Positions 8,277 to 17,821 are shown, counted from the stretch's first letter. The stretch is 36,727 nt of DNA from Pseudomonadota bacterium (GCA_021833345.1 JAKBFW010000008.1:1-36727); one strand, 5' to 3'. Notes: generated by a model not told the origin, from the sequence alone. Made by a program: numbers and translations.

Positions 8277-8495
8277 ATGAGTGGTGCAGCCGAGCAGGTG
8301 AACCAGACGATCGAGCCGTGGCTCCGGGCGATCCTCCGGTGCCCGGTGACGGGGGCGACGCTCGTCGACGCTGTCGGCCCGGACGGGAACCCGGAGCTCG
8401 TGTCGACCGATCCGGACAATCCGCTGGCCTACCCGGTGCGCGATGGGATCCCTGTGCTGCTGGCGGACGAGGCGCGGCCGGTCACCCGGTCCTGA
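8277..8495 (+). CDS. Trm112/UPF0434 family protein
   Basis: The 72-residue protein reads WLRAILRCPVTGATLV at its core and ends NPLAYPVRDGIPVLLADEA, the typical Trm112-like pattern (cf. E. coli YcaR). Trm112 proteins bind zinc and activate methyltransferases in eukaryotes and archaea; the short bacterial forms are of uncertain function. Only one Cys of the usual zinc set is visible. In actinobacteria the gene commonly lies between manB and an SIS-domain/manA gene, and both are absent here. The start is the ATG at 8277 with a weak GAGG 5' of it; TAGAGT at 8225-8230 could be its -10, giving a leader of about 40 bases. Confidence 0.82.
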   Translation: MSGAAEQVNQTIEPWLRAILRCPVTGATLVDAVGPDGNPELVSTDPDNPLAYPVRDGIPVLLADEARPVTRS

Positions 8496-8550
8496 CCCGG
8501 CTCCGGCGCCCCGCGGCGCCACAGGTCCTCGACCTCACGACAGGGACGAC

Positions 8551-9471
8551 ATGGCACACGAGGGAAGCTCCCGGGCGATCGTCGCGGCGCTGTCGGCGAA
8601 CGTCGGCATCGCCGTCACCAAGCTCGTCGCCTTCCTCCTGACGGGCTCGAGCGCGATGCTCGCGGAGTCGGTGCACTCGCTCGCCGACTCCGGGAATCAG
8701 CTGCTGCTTCTCATCGGTGGGAAACGAGCCCGGCGCGAGGCTGACCCGTCGCACCCGTTCGGCTACGGGCGCGAGCGCTACCTGTACGCGTTCATCGTGT
8801 CGATCGTGCTGTTCTCCCTCGGTGGACTCTTCGCGCTCTACGAGGCCTGGCACAAGTGGGCGGAGCCGCACGGCATCGACTCGTGGCAGTGGGTCCCCGT
8901 GGTGGTCCTGTTGGCTGCCGCGGGCATGGAGGGATTCTCGTTCCGGACGGCTGTCGCGGAGTCCAACCGGTTGCGGGGGTCCCAGTCTTGGGCCGCGTTC
9001 ATCCGTGGTGCGAAGGCGCCGGAGCTCCCGGTGGTGCTTCTCGAGGACTTCGGTGCACTCGTCGGGCTCGTGCTGGCTCTCGCCGGGGTGAGCATGACGC
9101 TCGCTACGGGCGACGGCCGGTGGGATGCCGGCGGCACGGCCGGGATCGGCGTCCTGCTGGTGATCATCGCGGTCGTGCTCTCGGTCGAGACCCGGTCGCT
9201 GCTGCTCGGCGAGTCGGCTGCGAGCGACGTCGTCGATCGGATCCGGGCCGCGCTGGTCGGCCCCGGCGTGTCGTCGGTGATCCACCTGCGCACGATGCAC
9301 CTCGGGCCCGAGGAGCTCCTGGTCGCCGCGAAGATCGAGGTACCGGGAGCGGCGACGGCAGCCGATGTCGCGCGGGCGATCGACGACGCCGAGGTCCGCG
9401 TCCGAGCGGCCGTGCCGATCGCCCGGGTCATCTACCTCGAGCCCGACCTGCGTCGCGCGGTCGCGCGCTGA
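8551..9471 (+). CDS. Cation diffusion facilitator (CDF) transporter
   Basis: The 306-residue membrane protein begins at ATG 8551 (GGGAC upstream). It has about six helices: 9-31, a second with HSLAD (42-46) carrying the first metal-site aspartate, 77-97, 113-125, 159-182 and a last one near 195-215, then a cytoplasmic domain. FGYGRERYLYAF (70-81) matches CDF proteins of the SLC30A9/ZnT9-like branch. CDF proteins export Zn2+, Co2+ or similar ions in exchange for protons. In the fifth helix the usual HxxxD is not seen; the segment reads VVLLEDFGALVG with E165 and D166, so metal choice may be atypical. It faces the RDD gene with a 19-base gap. Confidence 0.88.
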   Translation: MAHEGSSRAIVAALSANVGIAVTKLVAFLLTGSSAMLAESVHSLADSGNQLLLLIGGKRARREADPSHPFGYGRERYLYAFIVSIVLFSLGGLFALYEAWHKWAEPHGIDSWQWVPVVVLLAAAGMEGFSFRTAVAESNRLRGSQSWAAFIRGAKAPELPVVLLEDFGALVGLVLALAGVSMTLATGDGRWDAGGTAGIGVLLVIIAVVLSVETRSLLLGESAASDVVDRIRAALVGPGVSSVIHLRTMHLGPEELLVAAKIEVPGAATAADVARAIDDAEVRVRAAVPIARVIYLEPDLRRAVAR

Positions 9472-9490
9472 GCAGGTCGGCTCGCGGACC

Positions 9491-10309
9491 TCAGTCGAGC
9501 GGGTCCGGGACCTGGTGGGGGAGCCGGTGCAGAGCGACACCCTCGTCGGCGACGCGCCGCCGTGCGGCCATCGCCAGGGCGTACTCCCGTTCGCGGCGTG
9601 CACCGAGGACGGCGGTGAGGAATGCCTCGGGATGGGTGCCGGCGGGCGGGAGCGGTGCGACGTAGCGCTCGACCGCGCGCGAGAGCTCGGTCCCGAGTCG
9701 CACGCGCGAACCCGGGTGCAGCATCGACGTGCGACCCAGGAACTGGCGCACCGAGAGGGCGAGCCCGTCCGGCAGTCGCCTGATGTCGGCGTGGTGGGCC
9801 CAGCCGAGCAGCTCGAACGGGATCGGGGCCGGCGGTGCGGGTCGCGTCCCGCCACGCACCCGGATCGCGTAGGTGCCCGCGAGAAGATCGCCGAGTCGTT
9901 TGCCCTGGGGGTGCACGAGCGAGGTGATGATCGCCACGGATCCGGCCGTGAGCCACATCTCGCCGACGCCGACGAGCGCGCGCACCAGCGCGTGCCGGAA
10001 CCGCACCGGACCGCCGTCGTCCCGCACGATCCGGATCCCGGTGGCGAGCTTGCCGAGCGAACGACCCCGGGTGAGGGACTCGACGGTCACCGGCGCGACG
10101 ACCATGAGCAGCACCAGGACGCCGACGCTCAGGATCGCGCCGACGTGGGCGTTCACGTCCACACCGGTCCCGGCAAACGTCGCGAGCGCGACGAGCACCA
10201 CCGCGGCGTCGACCGCGACGTCGAGCGCTGCACCGAGGAAACGAGTGGCGAACGACGCCGGACGGGTGTCGAGCAGCACGCCCTCACCGATGACGATCCC
10301 GTCCTGCAC
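9491..10309 (-). CDS. RDD family membrane protein
   Basis: The product is 272 residues long. The GTG at 10309 is chosen because GGAGG lies 6 bases upstream; a longer ORF exists but runs into the divergent gene. The RDD signature is visible: R23 in ATRFLGAALD, D30/D34, then SLTRGRSLGKLATGIRIV (78-95) and HPQGKRLGDLLAGTYAI (133-149). Hydrophobic segments lie near 29-47, 57-76 and 112-132, and a soluble tail covers 150-272. RDD proteins are poorly characterised membrane proteins, some implicated in ion exchange. In actinobacteria this gene is usually beside the SpoIIM-like and DUF58/MoxR genes, as here. Confidence 0.85.
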   Translation of the reverse strand: MQDGIVIGEGVLLDTRPASFATRFLGAALDVAVDAAVVLVALATFAGTGVDVNAHVGAILSVGVLVLLMVVAPVTVESLTRGRSLGKLATGIRIVRDDGGPVRFRHALVRALVGVGEMWLTAGSVAIITSLVHPQGKRLGDLLAGTYAIRVRGGTRPAPPAPIPFELLGWAHHADIRRLPDGLALSVRQFLGRTSMLHPGSRVRLGTELSRAVERYVAPLPPAGTHPEAFLTAVLGARREREYALAMAARRRVADEGVALHRLPHQVPDPLD

Positions 10310-10327
10310 GGCCCACCTCCCTGCGCC

Positions 10328-10364
10328 TACCCTGCCATGGCCGAGGGTTCGCTGTGGCAGGGTA
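10328..10364. promoter_or_regulatory. Perfect inverted repeat between divergent RDD and SpoIIM-like genes
   Basis: TACCCTGCCA (10328-10337) and its exact reverse complement (10355-10364) are separated by 17 bases. Each arm starts with TACCCT on the strand read toward its own gene, so each could act as a -10 hexamer, and the pair could also be a regulator-binding dyad. No good -35 elements were found. Confidence 0.5.
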
Positions 10365-10370
10365 TCGAGC

Positions 10371-11360
10371 GTGGACCTGGATGCCTTCACGGCGGTGAAC
10401 ACCCCGCACTGGGAACGTCTGGACGCGCTCGGTCGGCAGCGTCGGCTGACCGGTGCGGAGGCCGACGAGCTCGTCCGGCTCTACCAGTCGACGGCCACCG
10501 ACCTGTCGGCGATCCGGTCCTCGGCGCCTGACCCCGCCGTCATCACCCAGCTCTCTCAGGTCCTGGCACGCGCGCGGTCGCGGATCGCCGGAGCGCACGA
10601 GCCGTCCGTGCGCGACGTCGCGCGGTTCCTGACCGTGTCGCTCCCCGCTGCTCTCTACCGGCTGCGGTGGTGGACCGTCGCCGTGACGGCCCTGGGCGTC
10701 GGGCTCGGGATCCTGGCCGGGGTCTACGTCGCGACCCACCCGCACGCGCTCGCCGCGTTGGGGACGCCGAGCGAGCAGCAGCAGTACGTCGACCAGGCGT
10801 TCGCCGAGTACTACCACCCCGGTGCGGGGTTCGCGGGCGTCGTGTGGACCAACAACGCGTGGATCGCCGCCCAGTGCATCGGACTGGGCATCAGCGGCAT
10901 CTGGCCCGTGATGGTCCTGGTCCAGAACTCCGTGATGGTCGGTGCGACAGGTGCCGTGATGGCCACGCACGGTCAGCTCGGACTGTTCCTCCAGCTCATC
11001 GCCCCGCACGGCCAGCTCGAGCTGATGTCGATCTTCACGGCCGGCGCGGCCGGTCTCCGTCTGTTCTGGACCGCGATCGACCCCGGCCCGCGCGCTCGCG
11101 GACAAGCCCTCGCCGAGGAGGGTCGGGCGATCGTGACGGTCGCGATCGGGCTCACCGGGACGCTCGCCGTCTCCGGGTCGATCGAAGGCTTCGTGACGGG
11201 TTCGGGCCTTCCGTGGTGGTTCAAGATCGCGATCGGGACGATCGCGCTCGCGGCGTTCTGGGTGTACACGATCACGCTGGGTCGCCGCGCCGTCGCGCTC
11301 GGCGAGACGGGCGATCTCGAACCCGATCGCGCCGGTGACGTGCTGCCGGTGGTGGGCTGA
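10371..11360 (+). CDS. Stage II sporulation protein M-like membrane protein (SpoIIM superfamily)
   Basis: The 329-residue protein starts at GTG 10371 (VDLDAFTAVNTPHWERLDAL), the standard N-terminus of the actinobacterial SpoIIM-like family (Rv3694c type). A helical cytoplasmic segment (1-95) with ELVRLYQSTATDLSAIR is followed by membrane segments near 98-122, 162-185, 188-215, 250-275 and 280-303. HGQLELMSIF near the middle matches the conserved family motif. These actinobacteria do not form endospores, so the sporulation name reflects homology only. The constant pairing with RDD, DUF58 and MoxR genes suggests a membrane complex with the AAA ATPase. It converges on the DUF58 gene with a 12-base gap. 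Confidence 0.87.
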   Translation: MDLDAFTAVNTPHWERLDALGRQRRLTGAEADELVRLYQSTATDLSAIRSSAPDPAVITQLSQVLARARSRIAGAHEPSVRDVARFLTVSLPAALYRLRWWTVAVTALGVGLGILAGVYVATHPHALAALGTPSEQQQYVDQAFAEYYHPGAGFAGVVWTNNAWIAAQCIGLGISGIWPVMVLVQNSVMVGATGAVMATHGQLGLFLQLIAPHGQLELMSIFTAGAAGLRLFWTAIDPGPRARGQALAEEGRAIVTVAIGLTGTLAVSGSIEGFVTGSGLPWWFKIAIGTIALAAFWVYTITLGRRAVALGETGDLEPDRAGDVLPVVG

Positions 11361-11372
11361 GCCGCCCGCACG

Positions 11373-12665
11373 TCACAGCCGCCCGGCCGCCTTGAGTGCG
11401 AGGTACGCGTCAGCGACCTGGGGCGCGAGGTCGTCGGGCAGGGCGTCGACGACCTCGACGCCGAGGTCACGCAGGCGACCGGCGACGGCCTGCCGCTCGA
11501 GCTCGGTCCGGTCCGCGGCCGCAGCGTCGAACACGGCGTTCGCGTCGGTGTGGTCGCGTCTGAGCGCATCCAGCTCGGGGTCCCGGACGGAGGCAAGCAG
11601 GACCTGGTGGAGGCGTGTGAGCTGCCCGACCACGGTGAGCAGGCCCTGTTCGACGGACGCGGGCTCGAGGGCCGAGAGCAGCACGACCAGCGCCCGCTGG
11701 GAGAGCCGGTCACGGACGAGGGTCACCAGCCCCGGCCAGTCGGCCTCCACGAGGACCGGCTCGACCTGGGCGAGCGCCTCGGCGATCGCCGGCATCAGTC
11801 GCGGTCCGGTGGTGCCGGCGACCCGCGCCCGGACGGCGCGGTCGTAGGCGACGAGCTCCACCCGGTCGCCGGCCCGGGACGCGAGCGCGGCCAGCAGGAG
11901 AGCGGCCTCGATCGACGCGTCCAGCCGGGGCGCGTCGAGGACGCGCGCGGCCGACGTACGGGACGTGTCGATCACGATCAGCACGCGGCGGTCACGCTCT
12001 GGCCGCCAGGTCCGCACGACCACGTCGGACCGTCGTGCGCTCGCGCGCCAGTCGATCGACCGGACGTCGTCGCCGATCACGTACTCACGCAGCGAGTCGA
12101 ACTCGGTACCGGGGCCGCGCACCTGGACCGCCGAGCGTCCGTCCAGCTCGCGCAGCCGCGCCAGGCGGCTCGGCAGGTGCCGGCGCGAGGCGAACTCCGG
12201 AAGCACGCGCAGCCGCGCCGGAACATCGATCGAGAGCTGCCGACCGGCGAGACCGAGCGGTCCGACCGCACGCAGCGTCACCCGGTCGGCGAGCCGATCA
12301 CCGCGACGCACCGGGACGAGCACGGTCGTCAGGCGACGCGCCTCGCCTGCGCGGAGGTCGACCGGGAAGCGGTCCTGGCGTGCGCCGGCCGAGGGCTGCC
12401 ACGCGTCGCGCACGACGCCGCGCCACCGTCGACGGTCGAGATTGGTGACGGTCAGCACCGACGACACGGTCTCGGTCAGGCGCACCGACGGTGGCACCGT
12501 GCGGGAGAGGCCGATCGATCGGGGAGACGCGGCGAGGAGGACGTCGAGCACGCACAGCAGCACCACCACGAGGGCCCACGCCACGACGGTGCCGGCCGCG
12601 GGTAGCACCGCGACGAAGATGACGCCCAGGGCGGCGAGGACGACGGCACGCCAGGTGATCGCCAT
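11373..12665 (-). CDS. DUF58 domain-containing protein (vWA-like)
   Basis: The 430-residue protein has two membrane segments at about 7-24 and 27-46, a beta-rich middle region (50-190), and the DUF58 core starting EFDSLREYVIGDDVRSIDW with basic ARRSDVVVRTW following. It continues into a von Willebrand A-like fold (RRVLIVIDTSRTS, a DxS metal-site pattern). DUF58 proteins pair with MoxR AAA ATPases, and the MoxR-vWA pair is thought to remodel or insert cofactors into other proteins. It is the last gene of the minus-strand operon, 64 bases after moxR, with GGAAGG as a possible binding site upstream of the ATG. Confidence 0.88.
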   Translation of the reverse strand: MAITWRAVVLAALGVIFVAVLPAAGTVVAWALVVVLLCVLDVLLAASPRSIGLSRTVPPSVRLTETVSSVLTVTNLDRRRWRGVVRDAWQPSAGARQDRFPVDLRAGEARRLTTVLVPVRRGDRLADRVTLRAVGPLGLAGRQLSIDVPARLRVLPEFASRRHLPSRLARLRELDGRSAVQVRGPGTEFDSLREYVIGDDVRSIDWRASARRSDVVVRTWRPERDRRVLIVIDTSRTSAARVLDAPRLDASIEAALLLAALASRAGDRVELVAYDRAVRARVAGTTGPRLMPAIAEALAQVEPVLVEADWPGLVTLVRDRLSQRALVVLLSALEPASVEQGLLTVVGQLTRLHQVLLASVRDPELDALRRDHTDANAVFDAAAADRTELERQAVAGRLRDLGVEVVDALPDDLAPQVADAYLALKAAGRL

Positions 12666-12729
12666 GTCGGTGGTCCTTCCCGTCAGCTCGAGCAGGGGTG
12701 GTGCGGCAGGGCAGGTGGGCGGTGCCCGA

Positions 12730-13730
<1,001 letters not shown>

Positions 13731-13734
<4 letters not shown>

Positions 13735-14987
13735 GTGCGGTGAACCTCGCTCTCCAGGTCGTCGAGTCGGCGGGCCAGGTGTGCCAGCCCGCCGTCGTCT
13801 GTCGGTGGTGGTCCGTACAGCAGTGCAGCGATCTCCTCGGACGGGCGGCCCGTGGCGCGCGCCACGGCGTCGATCACCGTGACCGCGTCGGCCGAGCGGG
13901 CGAGACCCACGCGCGTCGCGCACCGGCGAGCGGTGCCGGCACGAAGAGCGGCTGCGGCGTGCCCGAGCGAGCGTGAGCGTCGGTACAGGCGTCCGCGGCC
14001 GCGGACGGCCTCGGAGCTGCGCACGACGACCGGCAGCGGCTCGGTGACGAGGCGTCCGAGGCGCCGTCCTCGCCACACGGCCGCGACGAGCGCGACCAGG
14101 AGGAGCTGGACGCCGACGAGCCCGGCCTGGGGTGGGAGCAGGTCGCCGAGGCCGGGGGCCGAGACCTGGTCGGTGCCAGAGTCCTGTGGCGACGGGACGT
14201 ACCAGACCAGGGTGTCGTTCCGCCCGAGCGCGCGCAGGGCGATCGCGGCGTTCCCGGCCTGTGCGAGCGCGCCGTTGGTCAGCGGTTCGGCCGACGCGAG
14301 GGCGGTGAGGCGGCGGTGCCCGGTGAGGACGAGGTAGGCGCCGGTGGACCGGTCGTCGCCCGGGAAGCAGACGACCCCGGCGCCGTCGACCAGCAGGAGA
14401 CCGGAGGCGTCCACGGTGATCCGACCGGCAGCCTGGGCATCGGCATCGCTGCAGTCCGCGGAGACGATCGTGCCGGGCGCCCGGGGGGTGCCGTAGCGAT
14501 CGGCGCGACCGTCGCTCAGGGCATCCAGTGCGGGTGCGGACGGGTCGACGAGGACCAGGTCCGCGGTCGTCCGACCGAGGGCCGCCACCTGGGCGGAGTC
14601 GAGGAGATCGGTGCTGGTCACGAGGAGCGTCGCGCCCGACGTCGCACGTGCGGCCGCGGCCGCGGTCGTCCGGACGTACTCGACCGTGACCCCTCGGTCC
14701 GTGAGGATGCGCGCGACAGCGCGACCCCCCGCAGGCGAGGGGTTGTCAGGCGCCAACGGGATCCCGGAGGTCCGCGGTCGAGGAAGCACGCTGAGGGCGG
14801 CGACGACGACGAGCAGTGCGACGACGATCGCGGTCGTGCGTCCGTGCCGCCACCGGGCCCGCGCCGTCGAGGTCGCGGTCGACCCGTCGCCGACGACGGT
14901 CCCGGCGGTCAGGACCACCGGGATCTGGCCCAGGGGCTGTGCGGGAGTCCCGCCGGGGGTCCGTCCCGGCCCGGAGATCTGCGTCAT
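13731..14987 (-). CDS. DUF4350 domain-containing membrane protein
   Basis: From ATG 14987, overlapping the DUF4129 stop (ATGA), the protein has 418 residues. A Pro/Gly-rich N-terminus is followed by a membrane segment (51-68). Next comes the DUF4350 domain (about 70-245; PLAPDNPSPAGGRAVARIL near its start), which has the Rossmann-like look of glutamine-amidotransferase-type folds. A second membrane segment lies near 285-305, and a basic cytoplasmic tail ends in a helical segment (LAHLARRLDDLESEV). The family (Rv3691 type) is always near MoxR/DUF58 genes. Function is unknown; export-side sensing or partner binding is a guess. Both ends overlap neighbouring genes, so this is a tightly coupled operon member. 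Confidence 0.82.
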
Positions 14988-15703
14988 CGGGGCGCCGCCA
15001 GCACGGGGCCGGGTCCGACGCTCTCGGGTCGCGCCTGCGCGAGGTCGCCGTCGAGCGCGCGGAGCTCGTCGTGATCGGTCCGGACGGCGGGAGCATGCCC
15101 GTAGCAGACGTCGTCGAACGTGCGTCCCGCCCGGTGCAGCCGCTCCGCGAGAGCGGGGAACCGCGTCGCGGCCTCCTCCGACGCCTCGTGGGCGGTCCGC
15201 CCGGGTCGCTCCGCGAGCACGGCGCGTTCCTCGAGGGACCGGACGATCGCCCGATAACCGTTCAGGACGGCCCCGTCCAGGTCGCCGGTCTCCGCCGCCC
15301 GCTCGGCCGCCTCGCGAAGCTCGCGCGCCGTCCGCGCGTCCTCGCCGAGCACGACGTGCGACCCGTTCCGGCCCGCCCGTGTGCGCATCCGGACTGGCCC
15401 CGCGACGTACAGCGCCACCACCACGAGAGCCACGGCGAGGAGCGTCGCGACGACCTGCACCCAGGTGACGGTCTGCGCTGCGTCGTTCAGCCCGCGCAGG
15501 AGCGCGTTGAGCTTCTCCATGATCCAGCCGAGAAGGTTGAACGCCGGATGGTAGATCGGGTCGGTCAGCTCGCGCTCGGCCCAGCGCCGCGCGGTCTCCG
15601 CATCCGGGGTCACCGGCACGTCGTTCACCATGAGGTGGGCCGCTCGGGATGATGCGCTCATGAGCGCGGTCGCCGCACCGAGACCGAGAAGCGACGCCCT
15701 CAC
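14984..15703 (-). CDS. DUF4129 domain-containing protein
   Basis: The start is GTG 15703, 2 bases after the preceding gene's stop. The 239-residue protein has an N-terminal hydrophobic stretch (3-15), an extracytoplasmic part with the DPIYHPAFNLLGWIMEKL motif, a membrane segment (82-101) and a cytoplasmic helical DUF4129 domain (about 128-220; ELREAAERAAETGDLDGAVLNGYRAIVRSL). Some transglutaminase-like proteins carry this domain at their C-terminus; here it stands alone. It is part of the MoxR/DUF58/DUF4350 operon. The function is not known, but the domain's position next to AAA and vWA partners suggests an adaptor. Confidence 0.82.
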   Translation of the reverse strand: MRASLLGLGAATALMSASSRAAHLMVNDVPVTPDAETARRWAERELTDPIYHPAFNLLGWIMEKLNALLRGLNDAAQTVTWVQVVATLLAVALVVVALYVAGPVRMRTRAGRNGSHVVLGEDARTARELREAAERAAETGDLDGAVLNGYRAIVRSLEERAVLAERPGRTAHEASEEAATRFPALAERLHRAGRTFDDVCYGHAPAVRTDHDELRALDGDLAQARPESVGPGPVLAAPR

Positions 15704-15705
15704 CG

Positions 15706-16929
15706 TCAGACGGCCTCGCCGGCGGCACGTGCGAGCTCGACGTCGAGCCCCTCGCGCCGGATTCGCAGGTCGACGTAGAGCAGGGCGACGACGGACGCGA
15801 GGTACGAGACCGTGACGGTCTCGGTGATCGCCGACGACACCGCGGTCACGATGACGGCGACGGAGGCCATGTTGGGCATCGCCACCAGGAACTGCGTGAG
15901 GATGCTCGCCGGCACCCCGAGGAGCCCGGTCAGCACGGTCAGCATGAGGACCACCAGCAGGTAGATCCCGAAGAGCCGCCAGAAGCTCCCGTGCGTCAGC
16001 CTCCACCCGCGGGCGATGCCGCGCCGGAAGCTCGTCCCCTCGAGCACGAGCGAGGCGGGGACGAGCAGGGTGCGGACGGACAGCCAGACGGCGACGACGA
16101 GGTACCCGACGAGGCCCGCCAGGCCCAGCAGGACCGCCGCGGCGGTCGACCCCGTGCGCGCGACGAGAACGACGAGCCCGACCAGCAGGGCGAGGACGGC
16201 GAGCTCGGCGCCGGCGATGGCGAGCGCGAACCCGAGCAGCCGCGCGCGCCGTCCCTTCGTGAGCGCCCAGGCCTCGCTCATCGACAGCTTCTGGCCGATC
16301 ACCGAGCGGCTCACGGAGGTGATGAGGAGCCCGGTGAGCAGCGGTCCGGCGAACGTCATCGCGACGCTCGTCACGAACGACCCCATCGAGGCGGAGATCG
16401 ACGTGGTGAGCGTCGACTGGAAGGCCTGTGCCGAGGCGGGGTCGAGCTCGGACGTGAGGCTCGGCAGATAGGTGGCGAGGAGGTCGGTGACGTAGAGGCC
16501 CAGGACCGTGCTCACCGTGATCACGACGACGACGACGATGGCGCTCAGGCCGAACATCACCGCGGGGTTCGAGCGGATCGCACGGAAGGAGCCGTCGAGG
16601 ATCTCCATCAGGGTGAGCGGACGGAGCGGGACGATCCCGGGCTGGGCGGCAGGCGGTGCCCACTGGTCCCAGCCGGGTCCCGCCGGGTAGGGGCTGCCGC
16701 TCTGCGGGTACGGGGACGTTCCGGGCGCTGCAGTCGGATGCTGCTGCCCGAACCCCGGCGTGTACCCCGGAGCCGGTCCGGTCGGTGGGACGGCAGTGGG
16801 CGGAGCCAGGTAGCCGGGCTGCGTCGGTGGGGCGCCCCACCCGGGCTCCGGAGCACCCGTCGGATCGGGTCCCGCGCCGGGCGCCGTCCAGGACGGTCCT
16901 CCCGTCGGTTCCGGGGTCGGCGTCGTCAT
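15706..16929 (-). CDS. Polytopic membrane protein with glycerophosphodiesterase-type membrane domain
   Basis: From ATG 16929 the product is 407 residues. A Pro/Gly/Tyr-rich disordered N-terminus (1-100) precedes a conserved entry motif, RPLTLMEILDGSFRAIRSNP. About six hydrophobic segments follow, near 125-150, 180-205, 225-262 (two), 275-300, 325-350 and 355-385. This arrangement matches the integral membrane domain annotated as glycerophosphoryl diester phosphodiesterase membrane domain, without any catalytic GDPD domain. No enzyme activity should be assumed. It heads the DUF4129-DUF4350-MoxR-DUF58 operon and is divergent from mtrA across 186 bases. AGGGAG lies about 12 bases before the start. 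Confidence 0.8.
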   Translation of the reverse strand: MTTPTPEPTGGPSWTAPGAGPDPTGAPEPGWGAPPTQPGYLAPPTAVPPTGPAPGYTPGFGQQHPTAAPGTSPYPQSGSPYPAGPGWDQWAPPAAQPGIVPLRPLTLMEILDGSFRAIRSNPAVMFGLSAIVVVVVITVSTVLGLYVTDLLATYLPSLTSELDPASAQAFQSTLTTSISASMGSFVTSVAMTFAGPLLTGLLITSVSRSVIGQKLSMSEAWALTKGRRARLLGFALAIAGAELAVLALLVGLVVLVARTGSTAAAVLLGLAGLVGYLVVAVWLSVRTLLVPASLVLEGTSFRRGIARGWRLTHGSFWRLFGIYLLVVLMLTVLTGLLGVPASILTQFLVAMPNMASVAVIVTAVSSAITETVTVSYLASVVALLYVDLRIRREGLDVELARAAGEAV

Positions 16930-16967
16930 CGTGGAAGGGCTCCCTGCTGGTCGACCTGTCGGTGCGT

Positions 16968-16981
16968 CGTCCGTACGGACG
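16968..16981. promoter_or_regulatory. Perfect 14-bp palindrome in the mtrA divergent intergenic region
   Basis: CGTCCGTACGGACG is fully self-complementary and lies 39-52 bases upstream of the membrane-protein start codon. It looks like a dimeric regulator operator, but the regulator is unknown. Confidence 0.35.
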
Positions 16982-17115
16982 CCGCGGCTGGCGGCGCGAT
17001 CATCGTGCCACGACCATGCGGCCCGACGATGCAGAACCGCGGGTCCTCGGGGGCCTGCGTCCACCGCGCGGCCACGTCGGGCACCGCACCCTGTCGGTGG
17101 TGACACCATAGGGAC

Positions 17116-17799
17116 ATGAAGGGTCGCGTGCTGGTGGTCGACGATGACACGGCGCTCGCCGAGATGATCGGCATCGTGCTGCGGTCCGAGGGGTTCGAGC
17201 CGTCGTTCTGTGCTGACGGGGACGGCGCGCTCGCGGCGTTCCGCCAGGCGCAGCCCGATCTCGTGCTGCTCGACCTCATGCTCCCGGGCAAGGACGGGAA
17301 CGAGGTGTGCCGGCTGATCCGTGCCGAGTCCGGGGTCCCGATCGTGATGCTGACCGCGAAGAGCGACACGATCGACGTGGTCGTGGGCCTCGAGTCGGGA
17401 GCAGACGACTACATCTCGAAACCGTTCAAGCCCAAGGAGCTCATCGCGCGGGTCCGTGCGCGCCTGCGGCGGAGCGACGAGCCCGCCCCGGAGCACCTCG
17501 CGATCGGTGACCTCACGATCGACGTGACGGGGCACCGTGTCGCCCGCGCCGGCGTGCCCATCTCGCTCACCCCGCTGGAGTTCGACCTCCTGGTGGCGCT
17601 GGCTCGCAAGCCGTGGCAGGTCTTCACCCGCGAGGTGCTGCTCGAGAAGGTCTGGGGCTACCGCCACGCCGCGGACACGCGACTGGTCAACGTCCACGTG
17701 CAGCGGCTCCGGTCCAAGATCGAGGCCGATCCCGAGCAGCCGGAGATCGTCGTCACGGTTCGCGGCGTCGGGTACAAGGCGGGCGTGACGTCGCCGTGA
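17116..17799 (+). CDS. mtrA: MtrA, OmpR-family response regulator
   Basis: The 227-residue protein has a receiver domain (1-118) with acidic pocket D9/D10, phospho-acceptor D53 in LVLLDLMLPGKDG, T80 and K102. A winged-helix DNA-binding domain (about 127-225) follows, containing LTPLEFDLLVALARKP, EVLLEKVWGYRHAADTRLV and VRGVGYKAG. This is nearly textbook MtrA, and the mtrB-lpqB neighbours confirm it. In actinobacteria MtrA controls cell-wall hydrolases, division and replication-linked genes, and is essential in mycobacteria. AGGGA just before the ATG may serve as the binding site. GTGACA and GGGACA (17100 and 17111) form a direct repeat in 11-bp register over the start, which could be an autoregulatory site. 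Confidence 0.97.
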   Translation: MKGRVLVVDDDTALAEMIGIVLRSEGFEPSFCADGDGALAAFRQAQPDLVLLDLMLPGKDGNEVCRLIRAESGVPIVMLTAKSDTIDVVVGLESGADDYISKPFKPKELIARVRARLRRSDEPAPEHLAIGDLTIDVTGHRVARAGVPISLTPLEFDLLVALARKPWQVFTREVLLEKVWGYRHAADTRLVNVHVQRLRSKIEADPEQPEIVVTVRGVGYKAGVTSP

Positions 17800-17821
17800 C
17801 GGCCCTGAACGAGCGGTAGCG

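Noticed and set aside
15706-16929. Glycerophosphodiester phosphodiesterase activity
   Set aside because: Only the membrane domain named after that enzyme is present; there is no catalytic GDPD domain.
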